This document shows positions 13,700-27,290 of a stretch of 64,000 bases of DNA, piece by piece. The stretch covers positions 15,201,828-15,265,827 of the forward strand of contig CM067069.1 in assembly GCA_033980235.1 (NCBI GenBank). The letters are read 5' to 3'. The position numbers were made by a program, and so were the translations under genes. This stretch comes from Diadema setosum. Its lineage: Eukaryota; Echinodermata; Echinoidea; Diadematoida; Diadematidae. Positions within the stretch are counted from its first letter, which is position 1, and every line of letters starts with the position of its first letter. The notes beneath the pieces are model-generated. The model had not been told where the DNA came from. It searched no databases and worked only from the letters and a program-made list of their open reading frames with translations.

Positions 13700-16690
13700 T
13701 ATCACTCGGAACTTTCTTCCATTCAGGCCAAACTGTCTGCAATTTCTCAATGCCCTTTGATAAGATGCCACGAGAAAGTGATCAAGCCAACGTCACAATA
13801 TCAAAGCACAAAATGTGGGTCTTATAAAAGTTAAGCATAATTATTAATTTTGCAGGTAAAAACAAGAGGCGTGGATTCCGCTAATATTCACAATTAATGG
13901 GTTAATTTCATTCATTTCTAAGTCATTCATACTTAAACAAGGCAAAGACATGACATGTATGTATATGAAATAACGAGTAAAACAATGAAATAATCTTAAG
14001 ACGTACACTAAAATGTCAGCGGCTCTCAGCAAGATAATTTATGTATTTAAGAACCATAACTCTCATATTTTTACCCGTTCCTAACGGGTGTAACGGGTTG
14101 AAAATATCTTTTTTATTTTCAACGAAATCTTGATCATTTGCACACACACATGCACACAGGTAGTCTGGGCTTCCTTCCTATTCAAGATATCACGATTTTG
14201 CTGTCTTATTTTATTTTGTCTTGTTGGTTTTCCAGTTTTATGAGAGCTCAGCTCATGCAGATGATTTCACCTGTTTCCTCACAGTCTTTCACAAAGCAGG
14301 ACAACGGCCCTTCTCTGTCATCGCATATAATTATTAAGAAAAAACAAACAAACAAACAAACAAACAAATAGCAACAACAAAAACAGTCGTTTTATGCGAT
14401 CAAAAAAAAAATGTTCGGCAAAACGAAAACATTGAGTTTAGATACAGGTAAAGTATAAACCCTATTGGCCACTTTATGATAACTTCTCTCATTAAAAAAA
14501 AAAGAACAGCAACATCGTTTTATGCGATCCCAAATGTTCGGCAAAACTTAAAATGTTGACTATTGCATAGTAAATGGTGATAATTGAGACCATTATGTAT
14601 CTCTTTCGCGGGCTCTTCCAAACCTACTACGCTCGGAGTATTCATTGTGTCTTGGTTAACTGTGTCACACAAATCGAGGTGCGCTGTTTGTTTGCAAAGA
14701 TGGGAATTCTGTCCAAACAGTTTTTATTGCTCGAGCTGGGAGATCGGCGCATGTGAAGTTCTAGTCATAACTCCATTATCGTAAAAAAATCGAAGAGTAA
14801 TGATCTAACTGATTTTATTAGCCTCGAAACGACAAAATCGGCGGCGTTACTGTGGCTTTAATAAATGTCACAATCGTGCCCCAATACACCGATACGTGTA
14901 TTTTTAGTAGGGCTGTAAGACGACGGTAATCGCGTTTGATTGAGTTATGGAGCCACCAAATTCCGAACGAGTTTATAGTTACTTGTATCATTCATTCATT
15001 TGTCACGAACCCACACTCGTAATATAACCACGCCCTTGAACGTGATGTCACATGAAAGTTGCGCTCACATATTATGACGTCATCACGGTTTGAATGTCAG
15101 GTTGTAATGTAAGGTTGTGTGGGAATGTGTGCTCGTTTATCACTGAGTATGTCACAGTGAACTATGATTGCAGAGAACAGGGTCATAATAAATAACTGCA
15201 ATACGTGCACTAGTACCTCAAAATTCAGGAAAACAGTTCAAATAACGTAGATGTTCTCCACCTATCCCACGTGGAGCTAATGATGTAGAAGTGATGTGGA
15301 CAAGAAATATCACCAACTCAATTACTTTGATGATTGCGAGAGTGTCGTTATAAAAGAAGACAAAACTTTGATAAACTATTAATGGACATGGAATAATATG
15401 GCAGTATATAAAGACCTCACTTCTTATGACTTATTAATCATAAAAATATCGTTTCTCACACCGTCACTGACTTCAATTCGCATACAAATCAGAATGAAAA
15501 ATGATCATGACAGTGCTCCCGGGAAAGAAGAAAAAAGAAAGATAGATTACTTTATCAATAGGATACAATCAAACTAAAACTTAACAACTTGACGAAGATA
15601 TTTTGCTCTGCTCGACCGGGAATAATGATTGTACAATATTGATATCGTGTTAGAACACTTGAACGTGAGTCAACTATTGTCACTATTAAGAAAAAAAAAA
15701 TACCAATGAGAAGGATAGGAGGGGAGTTGATTGACGACTTCTTTCCAGCTTAAAAGTCCCTCTCGGCATTTCTTGACGCAAAACAGGTTACATATTTAGC
15801 CAAGAGAAACACAAAGGGAAAGTCATTGCGAATGCCGAGCATGGTGCGGCGGCCTATAACACCTTCATAATTCATTCACCTTGGCCGAAAAACACTGTCA
15901 GAGCAAAATAAATACAGTTCCGAGACCGTCACTCGGCCGATGAAATATTGGACAAGGCGAGTCCTTGAGGCGAGCTAAGTGGGAATGGATGACGAAACGA
16001 CGGAGACGCACGAGATTAGAAAGAAACTGGGGATGACAGACTTGTGCTTCGAAACAATCATCCAAGTTGGTTTCTGAGGATACAATGGGGGCGCGCTACT
16101 ATCTCTATCAATTAAAAATCAACATAGCAACGAGTAAATGTAAATAGGCATTATGACAAAATGAAAACAGGCATTATTGGATTAACCGATGATTAGTTAC
16201 ACAGATGGGATGAATGTGTGGATTGTCTTACGGTTCTTGTTTAGAAGGAATAGACAGGTGTATATTATTAGATAGGAAGTAAAGGCAATGATATGAGATC
16301 AAGGGTCAGGTTCATTAGCTCCGCCTCCTCTGAAAGAGACGGATTCCAAGTCAAAGTGATAGTATAGCGCTATTGGTGTTTTTGTTCTGTTGTCCCGGCA
16401 TTTCAAGACTTCAAATAGTCATTAACGAGATTATCGTTTTCTAGATTAACTAATCAAAGGTTGACTTTATCACACGCAGAGATGGACAGGCATTACACAA
16501 ACACTTGGTGCATTTTTACTCCCAGTTGAGGGAAAAGAAAGGAGTAAAAACAAATGGATTCCATACACGCGAGCGCTTACTCGGAGAAAAAAGAAATCTT
16601 ATTCAGAGGAAGGTATTCTCTCAATATAGCTCATGATATCTCAAGAGGAGAGATCGGGCAAACGAAAAAAAAAAGAAAGAAAGTGTGAGT

Positions 16691-16729
<39 letters not shown>

Positions 16730-17560
16730 CGGCAAAATAGGCAGTTTAGAAGATGAAGATCAACATGGGGAGGCAGATTGACGGATTGACAAATATGCGA
16801 GTGTACCTGAGCAAGGGGCATTTTTAGCCTGAAAGATTTATCATGGTTTTGCTTGGGCTGAAAAATAATCAAACGAATGACCTCAGCAAGAGCTACATTC
16901 AAAAGTTGACTGAAATATCACCCGCTTTACCTGCTCAGCGGAGCTGCTGCAACCGGGGGTATATAGCTCCACTTGGGCGGGGTTCTGTCCGTGTATCTTT
17001 GAAGTTCTGGTAAACTTTTTAAGGGTAAATCCAGTCCAAATATAAGTTAGTCTGGCAAGAAAGAGTGAAATATTACGAGTTCAATCAGTGAGAACCAAGT
17101 TGGTGGTGTTTGTGATATGAGATTGGTGGCAAGAGCAATGGCGCGTTCTTAATCCAGGTTTAATTAAAAAAAAAAAGTCTATTGGATGGGAATTTGTAAT
17201 TTTGTAGGGAACGGATAGAATTAACAGGAAAATGAGAGAATTCTGTGGGGTTTCAGAATGTTGATTTCTCAGCACATCGACTTCACCATAATATTGAAGT
17301 ATAATCATCGCCAACGGTATACAATACGTTATTTAGAATCTGAATTTAAATTTTAGCCTGAATTTCATTCCAAATTCATAAGTAGGCCTAGACCTATATA
17401 TATGCTGAACGTTTCGAAATGTGGCCGATGTGACACATTGTGACACATCACTGGATAATCTCAAAAGTTGTTATTGTTATTCATCTGATTTGATAATTCA
17501 AAACATGGATTTCTGGTTTACTTGACAATGTCACATTGTAAGTTAAAGTTCTGCCGAGGT
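13700..17560. other. Intergenic stretch, mostly featureless
   Basis: Holds two copies of a short motif (14387-14425 and 14513-14555, see findings), a (CAAA)n run at 14343-14366 and an AG-rich run at 16680-16727. The stretch at 15720-16090 is richer in CpG than its surroundings, but I found no consistent exon there. Open frames at 14574-14784 lack splice support. Confidence 0.4.
16684..16727. repeat. (AG)n microsatellite followed by a G run
   Basis: gtgagtgagt, then pure AG, then ggggggg. The serine-rich open frame on the opposite strand is an artefact of this tract. Confidence 0.95.
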
Positions 17561-17594
17561 TAAATCATATGAAATATTAAAGAGCGCATGATTC

Positions 17595-17941
17595 GTAGAG
17601 CAATTCAAAGTTTACTTGAAACGTATAAAAGTGGTCCTGATAAAAGATGGGTCCTACTTTTTATTAGGACTTCCATGTTTTTGGATATCTCACCCATTTC
17701 AAAACAGATTTTCTTCAAAAAAAAATTTGAATTTCTCATATAATCGTAATAAACTATGCTCTTTAAAATTTCATACAAACGGTTTCTACTGTTATATGGG
17801 AATTATCCATCAAAGGTGCCAGTCAGCTGTCTAAACCTAATTCTTTAACTGAATGATAATTCCCATAAAACACTAATTATCTTACAAAGAATATCAAAGG
17901 CTGAATCCCCACCTCAACCAAAACTCTACACTCTCCTTTTA
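17595..17941. mobile_element. Diverged copy of TTAA-element family A
   Basis: Shares the core aaagatgggtcctac, attaggac, atctcacccatttcaaaaca and cctcaaccaaaactcta with the clearer copies at 29043-29410, 40156-40528 and 42893-43349. It ends ctcctttTAA. The left boundary is blurred. Confidence 0.6.
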
Positions 17942-18199
17942 AAACATGATTGACTCAGATGTGGTTTGTATCAATTCTATTCATATCTTTCTCATTAGAA
18001 TGTATTTTCCAACTATTTTGACAGATCATCAAGTATAAGGGTCAATAGGTCTTAAAAGGGATTGCGCTTCTTCTAGTTGTTTTGTAGATCACACCACACA
18101 TTATCATGACATGGATAACCACACACAAACAATGGATCCCGATAACGAAAGACAGTGCTTTCAGCGAGTGAGATTAAAATATCCGTTCAAATGTGCGGG

Positions 18200-19687
18200 C
18201 TATTGTCTTTTTCCGGCTATCGCATTCCCGCGGGAATAGTTGTTGTCACGATAGGATGAAGTCGACTTCCTCAAAAACATATTAGCTCTCTCAAGGTTCG
18301 CTCCTTTTGTCTTCAATTCCTGCGGAAGGATATACGTTAATGGCTCGTTTTCGTAGCAATTCGATAACTCAACCACGATCCGCATTAGTTTCCACTGGGT
18401 CTCGTAATATTCAGGCCGGTAGTTATGCGTGTGTGCAATACTGTAATTTGGTGATGAAAAGTTATGAGTAATCAGCGAAACTACTGCCGGTTTGTGGCTA
18501 AAACATTATTTGTGATGAACGTTTATTTGCTCCATTAGAATTTTCAGGGAAAAAAAAAAAACCCAAAACATACAGTTGTATTTAACTTTCACAAATACAT
18601 GCACACTGTCACATACAGATTTATGGCGCATCGTCACACTGGACAAATTAAAACATATCTTTATTGATATGAACTGAAAGTCTAGCGATTATGTATGATA
18701 TCACTTTCCGTTTGTTTTTATGTCATCAATATCAATGAAATCTAATGACTCCAGTCTTTCAGATAACTGGATCATGTTATACCTATGCAGAAGTATAGTG
18801 AAGTTGTGCATGATAGAATTGTGCCGACTAATCCAAATGTATCCAAATCCTAATCCTAATCCAAATGTTTGGGGCAAATTATTTGTATAGGGCCACATTT
18901 TTTTTCTCTCTCTTTTTTCGTTCTTTAAAGCAACAACAACAAATGTAATATAAATTGTTATGCTTACCTATACTCTTTGATATAATATGTCTTTTCTATG
19001 TTTAGGTGTGAGTCTCTGTGTTGTATTATGACACAGAGACTCAAATATAAAGACAGGAAAAGAGAGACAGAGAAAGAAAGAGCGAGAGAAGGAGAGAACG
19101 TGATGGGGGAGGGGAGGGAGCTGGTCAGGGAAAGGCAGACAGATGCGGTGGATGGAAAGATGAATGAAAAGATAGTGTATGTTTATGCATGTCTTGTTAT
19201 CTTCAGCCACAGAGGAGAGTTGTCACATAATCGTGAATCAACAACCACCCACGAAACGTGCTTTTCCAGTAGTTTGCAGATAGTGCTCTTTTCTAGCCGT
19301 GAGACACCACCACTCGGCCTAATTGACGGTCTGTCGGATGGTGTGGTAATGGTGGTTCGGCTGGGAACGTGTGTGCTGCCCTCTGTCGTATGTTTATCCG
19401 TCCATGATAATCTCTGAATACGGGCTATCACGGTTTGCGATGTTTACTACACCGTCTAAATAGTCTGTCTGAATATTTCAGACGGGTTTCATCCCGATAT
19501 TTCAACATTTTCTGAGTATAGAAGTAGGACGGTGTGTGTGTGTTGCTTTATCATCATAACCTGCAGCAGCCTTTATATTGAGTTCGTCGGGCAGCTCATA
19601 TTCATGAATCATTCGTGTTTGCCTAAGTATTTTTTTCGTAGAAGACGAAACTGACAAATTTATCACCATCGCCGCTTGTGTTTTCAT
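18200..19687 (-). CDS. Unknown 161-residue protein, four-exon model
   Basis: Minus-strand exons: 19687-19561 (ATG, MKTQAAMVINLSVS), 19292-19253, 18782-18705 and 18440-18200 (TAG stop). Phases run 1, 2, 2 and close in frame. Junctions 1, 3 and 4 have good sites (donor GCAG-GTTATG; acceptors cttctgcatag and aattacag). Exon 2 is the weakest: it relies on donor TTTC-GTGGGT, and only 40 bases are coding. The product is hydrophilic without signal peptide or membrane segment. The middle has an acidic patch (LESLDFIDIDDIK); the last exon reads EYYETQWKLMRIVVELSNCY and ends basic (GKRQ). Family not recognised. The last exon shows strong codon-like pattern for 80 codons in one frame, so it is the firmest part. 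Introns are 264-470 bases. No TATA box is seen upstream. Confidence 0.58.
18900..18960. other. Pyrimidine-rich intron segment
   Basis: tttttttctctctctttttt tract inside the intron between exons 2 and 3 of the 161-residue gene. No function assigned. Confidence 0.3.
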
Positions 19688-19867
19688 GCTGTTTTAGGAT
19701 TTACCTCCGCCGTCTTCACTGCTCATCCTTGTCGGTGACCGACCCTATCCCAACCTAAAAGCCATTTTGACAAGCTTTAGTTGACATTGCCTACATCTTC
19801 AAGAGCAATTCAATGCAACGCTCAGCTGGCCTTGATATGTCGTGTGAAATCAGACGAGATGTTTTAT

Positions 19868-20115
19868 TAAATGCATTATTTACCATTTGCAGATGAGACA
19901 AAAACCCAGCTTTAGTGTTTCAAAATAGTTCTAAAATGTGAGTTAGGAATAGAAACAATCAATGTAAAAATTCCAATCATTATAATCAATGTTAAGTATT
20001 GTTAAATACACAAAATGTGAACAATAGTTATCATAAAAATGCTTCTACACTATAACCGTCTACAGTTATGGTTTAGTGAGAAAAATAGTGATATTTCCTT
20101 AAACTTTGGGCTTTA
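19868..20115. mobile_element. Partial copy of TTAA-element family C
   Basis: Matches, in reverse orientation, the full element at 56112-56441: shared blocks include aaatgtgagttagg, cattataatcaatgttaa, gtgaacaatagtta and ccgtctacagttatgg. It lacks the far end. Confidence 0.65.
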
Positions 20116-20439
20116 TTGCGAAAGTCAAACACTTTTTAAACAATACCTTTCACATCCTGCAAAGTTCCAAATGTTTTTCACCGAATGGTGATGATGATCG
20201 TAACTACACATGTAAATTCGAAGAGGGATGAATTCAACATCTGACAGCTCCCCCATTTGGGTTGTCGTCCAAAGACATTGAGAAGATCATCTACCTGATT
20301 AGTCGATAATGTAACTACTCAAATAATTCTTTGAAAATAAAATACGGTTCGCTAAACCGAAAATAAAAAAAAAAATATAAAAAGAAGAAGAAGAAGAAGA
20401 AGAGAAAAAATAGGTGCGTATTGAGGAACCTTATTTCTG

Positions 20440-20900
20440 TCTCTGAACTTTCGGAATAACGAACTTTTTCTTTTTCATTTTCAGATTAACAAATCTTCGG
20501 AATAACGAACCTTATTTTAATGGCGGATCTACGGGGGTGGTGGGGAGGGTAGGAAGTTTAACCCCCACCCCGCCCCTTGGGCTGCCAAGTGAAAATGTGA
20601 TGTGGAAACTGTTGCTTGATTTAAAAGAGATGTTATCATGATTATGTTTCAGTTTTCTTCAAAACCAAAGAAGAAAGACAGCCCCCCAAAAACCCAAATC
20701 TCCTAGAGTGGGGACACTCCCTCTCAGACCCCCCCCCCCCCTCCCACTCATCGCTACGCGGCTCGTGAACGAATCTCTGCATTGTTATTGGGTCACCCCC
20801 CCCCCCCTCCCCCCCACCTCCCCCGAGCAAAAAAAGGTAAACCCGCCCCTGTATTTTATTTTCGGTTTAATTTCAGAATAATGAACCTTCGGCATAACAA
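20440..20900. repeat. TTCGGAATAACGAAC repeat block with a C/G-rich insertion
   Basis: TTCGGAATAACGAAC-type motifs occur at about 20451-20515 and 20865-20895. Between them lies a segment with long C and G runs that begins tggcggatctacggggg and ends aaacccgcccctg, as in many hAT-like repeats (CAGGGGCGGGTTTA on the other strand). The open frames across it are artefacts of the C runs. Confidence 0.55.
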
Positions 20901-22010
20901 GCTGCAACCCGACAATGCTGCCTATAAGGGTTGTTGCAGGAGGGCAAATAAAAATAAAGGCAAATAAAGGCTCGAATCCAGGTTCTCATGTCCTGCAATA
21001 TTCCCGCATGCGGGCGACGAGCTCATACAACACTGCTCATTCTTTATGAGGTGATTAAAATTCTCTGACCATGGAGACAGTTTATATCTACCTTCCAATG
21101 ATCTGCCCGCTGCCCGCGAGGACGAAATGGTTTCTATATATTCTTAAAAAGAAAAGGTGAGAAAATTGATTATGAAAACCACTTGAAAAATAAGCATGCT
21201 TTGACACATTAATGGGTACTGTTATTCATAGAATCATTTTGTAACGGCCACGCTCTATTTCAAAGCTTTATACACCTTGAATCTCGTTGATTTACAGTTT
21301 CGTTTAACACCTCTCGACATTCATAATTCCATCGCCACTTCCTATACCCCACGGTCAGCTTCGAAGCGAGCAAAAATAACCACTGCGAAGGCCGCCCTCT
21401 GCGTGCACAGGGTGTATTCTAGTTTCATGTTACTGACTAGTTTGAGATAGGTTTGAATTTGAACTTGAATAACCCCAGAGTCGCAAGCTTTGCGGAAGGG
21501 GGACATGATGTAAGATTTTTACATAATTATTTCACTCGGTTCATGCTGTTGTCAGAGGGAATTCGTGACGGATCCACGTATTTTACGAGCCGCTTTTCTG
21601 AGGGTCTCTCCATATTACTTTTGGCAAATAGGCCTATGATTTTTTTTTTCGGGTTGCCTGACATGGCAGGAGGAATAAAAGGAAATTTTACCTTTGTGCT
21701 GCCAGCAATGAAGCCAGGATTCTTGCTTTTTTTTGGGGGGGGGGGGGGGATGGTCTGTTAAAACGTGAACCGTAAGAAGAATCGAATTGAGATTGAATGG
21801 AAGAAATAATCCAATCCCAATAATGTTAAATTCAAGTGCTTAATTCATATGCAATTCTTTATTTTGTAAGAACAGGAAACGATTCTGGCAAAGTAGGCAG
21901 TGTCAAAAGACACATTTAAAAATTACAAAAAAAGTCCCTACAAATTCATAGATGTGCGCAACGAAGAAGCAACACACAAGACGTTCAACTTAAACTTATC
22001 GTAGACCTAT
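20900..22010. other. Intergenic stretch without clear features
   Basis: Includes a G run at 21738-21750 and scattered AT-rich DNA. The open frame at 21453-21761 ends in a glycine run coded by the G tract and has no splice support. Confidence 0.35.
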
Positions 22011-22013
22011 AGA

Positions 22014-22300
22014 TAATTTTTTTTTGAAAAGATTTTATTTTCTGCATTTCATATTTTCTTTCAGAATAACAAAAATAACAAAGGCAGGTTCAATTACACA
22101 AATACAATTCTGAAAATTATTGACATATTACATAGTAAGTCATATTTTGTATGTAACGACAAATGAAACGTTAAATAACATACAAAATGTTTATATGGCC
22201 AATAATGACTTAATTCACAGTACAATATATAATATATACATATGATGCAGAGGGCCGCCGTTATAAGCCGTGCTTGAACAGACGGACAGCCAGAGTTAAA
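22014..22300 (-). mobile_element. 3' tail of a non-LTR retrotransposon (minus strand), probable
   Basis: Read on the minus strand it runs ..gcttataacggcggccctctgcat.. and ends ..gaaaataaaatcttttc followed by an A run. The same ggcggccctctgcat block occurs at about 49225-49250. An AATAAA near an A-tail is typical of CR1/L2-like 3' ends. No reverse transcriptase is visible. Confidence 0.5.
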
Positions 22301-24190
22301 TTACCATTTTTTATTGTAGTACTTGAACACTAATACAGATGGGCCATGTTAAAGTGCGTGTAAATCCAGTTTTATACAATTACTTGGTAAACAGGAGTGG
22401 TGCCTGTGAGTGCGTGTGCAGGTGATGAAGCGCGAAAGTGTTGATGGTCAGCACTTCTAAGAAAATGATTGGATATGTTATAATATGGGCGAAGGGTCAA
22501 GCAGCAAAGTAAAAGAAAAGGAAAAGGGGGTGGACCAAATATTGCCTTGTTGTTGAGTATAAGAGGTACATGTTTAATGATTACTGTATCGTATGATATT
22601 GTGCCAAGAAATATTTCTTTGTATTTGCCTTAAAGGAATAGAGAGATGTGCACTGTTTTATGTGGAGAGGGAGTGAATTCCAAATATCAGGCCCGTTATG
22701 CCATAATCATAAATCTGAATATTCATTACTACTCATATTCATATTTATAATATCACATGCATATTCATAATCATATTCATTATCTATGTTTATATTGAGG
22801 TTCATCTAATTTAGTTGATTTCTTTTCCTTCACAGTATATAGTCATCGTATATATCTTGCTAAATGATTAACTAAATTTTGTCATAAAAAAAAAGAAAAA
22901 ATTACTGTATAGGACCCAATCAAGTCTTTGATTTTCACAACATTCATGTTGCTGACGTTATTCGTTATTTCGCCTCTTGAATGACAAACTTTAAAGATTC
23001 ATCAGAAAAGGACAACTGTGTCCTTTCATACCTGCGAACTCCAAGCTTGTTTTTCATAATCACTAGTGAAATACATGTATGTCGTGCACGTAACTTTCCG
23101 TATCCCTTCCCAGCCAATTGCCAGAGAAAACGACTCGGCTGTCTAAGGTTTTATTAGGCGGTATTGAAGTTCGTCTCCAGTGCTCTCATGTCAGATAAGG
23201 AAACGGAAAATGTATTGTATTCCTTAAAAGCTCGGCTGTAAATGATTTAGTGTCCTTCTTCTGAGAGTGTGTCATGCTTTGTCTAACACCATTTTGATAA
23301 TCAGCCTTCAAGTTTCCCACCCTCGTGGACTATCGAGACTAGTTCCAGATCAATTGTCTACCCAATCACAATTTTTTTTTCCCGTCGTGATAATTGACAC
23401 AATAACATGTCACATTCATCACTAAGTCCCATTCATTAACTCCCATGTCTGGCCCTACTCATCACTGGTGTCATGTTTACCTTACCCTATCTTACTCACG
23501 GTGTGTCTTCTATAAACAATCTCTAGCGGGTTTGGGTTGGAACATGTCACCTACCGTCTCGGACTAAAACACTCACAGATGACATGTCGACCTTTCCTTG
23601 ATGTTTTTATCACCTTTAGACGGTGGAAACAGAATTACAGAAACCTTTCTAGAACTTGCCTTGTCGAAATGACATCATCTTGTCATGGAAGAGTGTAGCA
23701 ATTCAGTCCTAAATCTGGGTGATGCTATGCAGAGCTACAAATTTTCTCTGTGATCATGAAATGGATTTGTTTCGTCTGAGAGAAGGAAAACAAGAAGGAC
23801 AGATGACCAATTAACATTATACAGCTGATTGGACTTTATTTCATGACAGCCTAATCAAATAATGCTGAAAGTATGTTCATGGGGACATTTTCAGGTTATT
23901 GAAAACAAGATTGTAGAGAGAAAGGTGATCTTCAGAGGAACATAGGGCTTATATAGTTTAGCGATAATTTATTACTTCATGTTTCTACTGAGTGTGTGTG
24001 TGTGTGGTGTGTTTTGATAATGTAACTTGATTATAAGATTATATTGTCTCGATTTACCAGGAAGTAAGTATCTTGGGCAATTGGAAGCACGTGCATGTGC
24101 TATACGATAGGAAAACTTTATTTCAAACTTTCTCACTATCACACTTCTCGTCCCGCACACTAAAAATAGGAGTGCACAGCATTGTCATTA
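22300..24190. other. Intergenic stretch, no supported gene
   Basis: Moderately AT-rich, with a run of ATTCATAATCATATTCAT-like simple sequence at about 22715-22790. No exon-like segment with splice sites was found. Confidence 0.35.
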
Positions 24191-24224
24191 TATCTATACC
24201 ATATAGGGGGCAAGTTTGCGCCCT

Positions 24225-24545
24225 AATCACAGGGTGCAAAGTTGCACCCCTAGGGTTCAGTTCTGCACCCTTTTGGGTGCAAACCAGCAGCCAAGGGGTC
24301 CAATTCTACACCCAGTCATTATTTATGGGTACATCTTTGCACCATTAGAGTTCAATATTGCACCCTATGGGGGAAACATGTGCATCCTTCTGGGTGCAAT
24401 TCTGCTCTCCATAATTCAGTTCAGCACCAAGCGGGGTTCAATTCTGCACCAAAAGGCGCACAATTCTATACCCTATCTGGTCAAACATTCTACTCATGGG
24501 ATACAATGTTATACCCACACGGGAGCAACCCGCTGGGGTGGAGAA
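24225..24545. repeat. Cluster of GGTGCA / TGCACC motifs
   Basis: More than ten irregularly spaced TGCACC or GGTGCA words occur in about 300 bases (for example gggtgcaaagttgcacccc). The surrounding words aattctgcacc and ggttcaa also recur. It looks like a degenerate tandem or a MITE interior built from sub-repeats. Open frames crossing it reflect the repeats. Confidence 0.7.
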
Positions 24546-24549
24546 TTCA

Positions 24550-27180
24550 ACACACAATAATGGATAAACTCATACACAAACATACACACAACTTCACAAA
24601 TCATACTATCCAATAAACACAAACAAGCATGCTATCCACAGGGAAAGCAAACATTGGAAACCTGTAAAATAGTGAACTTGAATCAAGTTTTCACTTTTAA
24701 ACCAATGAGTCAACAAGTGTACATTAATTCCTACTTAACAGATACTATATGGTGGGAAATCATCCTCAGACGGGTTGGTCTCATATTGCATTGGTCATGT
24801 CATATGAGCTTATACCTTCACAATTTGGTTTTAACCCAAGATTAGTCCAAACAATGGCAAAAACCGACTTTTGCGTTTACCGCCTGTAATAAGTGGTTGG
24901 AAACTGCAGGAAAAAAAAGACAAGAACAAAAACTCAGGAATGCACAATACTCCCACACTATTCCTGGTACCACGGAAGACAAAGATCATATGAGACCTGA
25001 GAAAGTTAGACAGGAAAAATGACTTGAATGACTAGTATTTTTGTAACCGAATTTCTGACATACAACCCCTGTGACCAAGTGCTTACCCATCTTAGTTTGG
25101 TTCTCACAGATCGGACGTCAGGGCATTGGTATAGTTTGAGATTTTCTCTTTTTACAATTTCATTGATTGTTTTAAAAAAAAAAAGTAAGAGAGAATGATA
25201 GGATCCCACAATGCCAAACGTGAGAATTCATACCATTAAAAAAGCGTGACTTACCAGGCCAAATGGCCAACACCCAAAACAACAACAACCACAAACACCA
25301 CAAAACGAAGAAGAGAATAACCAATAAAAAACATCAACAACAAAACACCCCAAACTCATGCTCAAACCATCAAAAGTATGTGGTCCTTTTGAGTTAGAAT
25401 TTTCTGTACTTCAGCCGCGATCACAGAAATGAGATAAAAACCTTTGTAAAATGTATAAGGAATCGATTCATTTCTTATTTCATTAACTTGTGTCACCTAA
25501 ATACTAGTATGTCGATTTGGTAAGAGCATACATGCTTTATTTCTCCTTTTTCGTAGTCCCACGTTCTGCAAACTTCTGTCTCAAGTTCCATACTAATACA
25601 AAAAAGGGGGAGTGTTGCGCCTCCAGGTGAAGTGGAATTTGTAAAGGAATGCAACTAAACAAGCAACAGCAAACCGGCATACACTAATTATCTATTTCGT
25701 TTCAATCCAATTCGTCTTCAACATCTCTGGTATAGGACAATGTGATAGGACCCAGGAAGGTTCACAGTATTCACAAGAGTGAGACCTCTTGATATACGAT
25801 TTGAAAGAATCATGACAATGGTCCCATGCAGATACTCGTTTCGGCGTAACACATTAAGCACCTGCCATTTAAGAGAGGTTGTTTATTTCACTGTTGATCC
25901 AATTGAATCGAATGACAAGTTAATACGGTCGCCATCGCAAAGTTTGTGTTACTGTTATATACATCAACGTAAAAGCTTCAGTGGTAGGACATGTCTTTTG
26001 TACAGTCTTGTTTCTCACAGAATAGACCATACATTTCTCTAAAAATTGAAAAATCGCGAGGATATAGCTATCAATGATCTTTTCTATAATAATGATACAA
26101 GAGGTGCAAATACTTCATTAAGGTCGCATATCAACCGATACTGAAGGTCAATCTTAATACAATTATCTGATATATGTCATGAACGCTGTAACAATTTTTA
26201 CCGTCGGTGTCCTTCCTTAAATATTCATAAGATTGTCACTGTTTGGTCACATCAAACGATCATTTTAACACAATACCAGATACATTGATGATTTGCGGGA
26301 TCATGCAGCTACTATTTTGTTCAAGCTTTAGAAATTTTTTACATTTCTACACGTCATAAGCGTACCTCTCGCGAACAAGCTCACACCGAGCGCATTATGA
26401 ACAGCCTTGGAAAAAAAAAAGAGACTTTGCCCTTGGAATTCAAGACTTCCATGAAGCCAGCGCCGGCTTTAATGTTGCGATAATCGTAGGAGTGATCTTT
26501 CTGGCTTTTTTCCAGCCGAGTCAAGGTAAATAAATTTCTCCTCAAAACAACCTTTCCAGAGAAGAGGGCATGCTTGACAGCGATGAGTCAACCTATGTCA
26601 CTTCCATCCAGGATTCATCACTCGGGGCTACTAGCAGACTAGTATTGTGGCAGATTGTTAGAGAACTATGTTCAGCAGCTTCGGTGACCCATAGTCAACA
26701 TCCATCCTTGAGGGGCTTTGCAAGTTTCTTTGTTTCTTTGTTTCTTTGTTTGTCATTTGTCCACCGAGATACAATATTGAAATCATCCAGAAAACATTGA
26801 ACATCAGCATTACATTGAGATAAGTGAAAATCTATGTGAAGAATGATTTGATAAATCCAACTCTATATATCTAGACCATGGACCGTATAGTAGACCCTAA
26901 AGACGGTGTCAACGAATTATAACCACAATTATTTAAACTCTCTAAAATGATACTGAGGTTTTTAGCACCCAGCAGGAACTTACCTTTGGTAGATCAGATT
27001 TGAAGCTGCTCTAGATCTGATGAAAAATGAAAAATGAAAAAACAAAACAAAACAAAACAAAGCAAAACAAAACACGTAATTTCCTCATTCTAAAGGTTAA
27101 TAAATCTCAGTCATTTCAACATTTCGTTGAAGAATGTGCATAATTTGTGTCATAGCTAGATCTAAATAGTTTTCGATTAA
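24550..27180. other. Intergenic stretch upstream of the 27 kb gene
   Basis: May contain 5' exons of the gene at 27291, but I could not identify one with a phase-0 donor. A (AAAAC)n run lies at 27040-27075 and TTTCTTTG repeats at 26730-26750. The frame at 25779-26042 has no splice support. Confidence 0.35.
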
Positions 27181-27290
27181 TGTTGGACTTCGAAACATTT
27201 GGCTCCCTTTGGAAACAGCCATTCTCGTGCCCATGCACGATTCCTTTCACCTCCCTGCTTTCACCCTATCCCCCTTTCCCCTTTATCCAG

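Noticed and set aside
20950..21010. tRNA-like GGCTCGAATCC box
   Set aside because: No A box or cloverleaf could be drawn around it.
25779..26042. 87-codon plus-strand frame as an upstream exon of the 27 kb gene
   Set aside because: No phase-0 donor at its end and no acceptor; composition not convincing.
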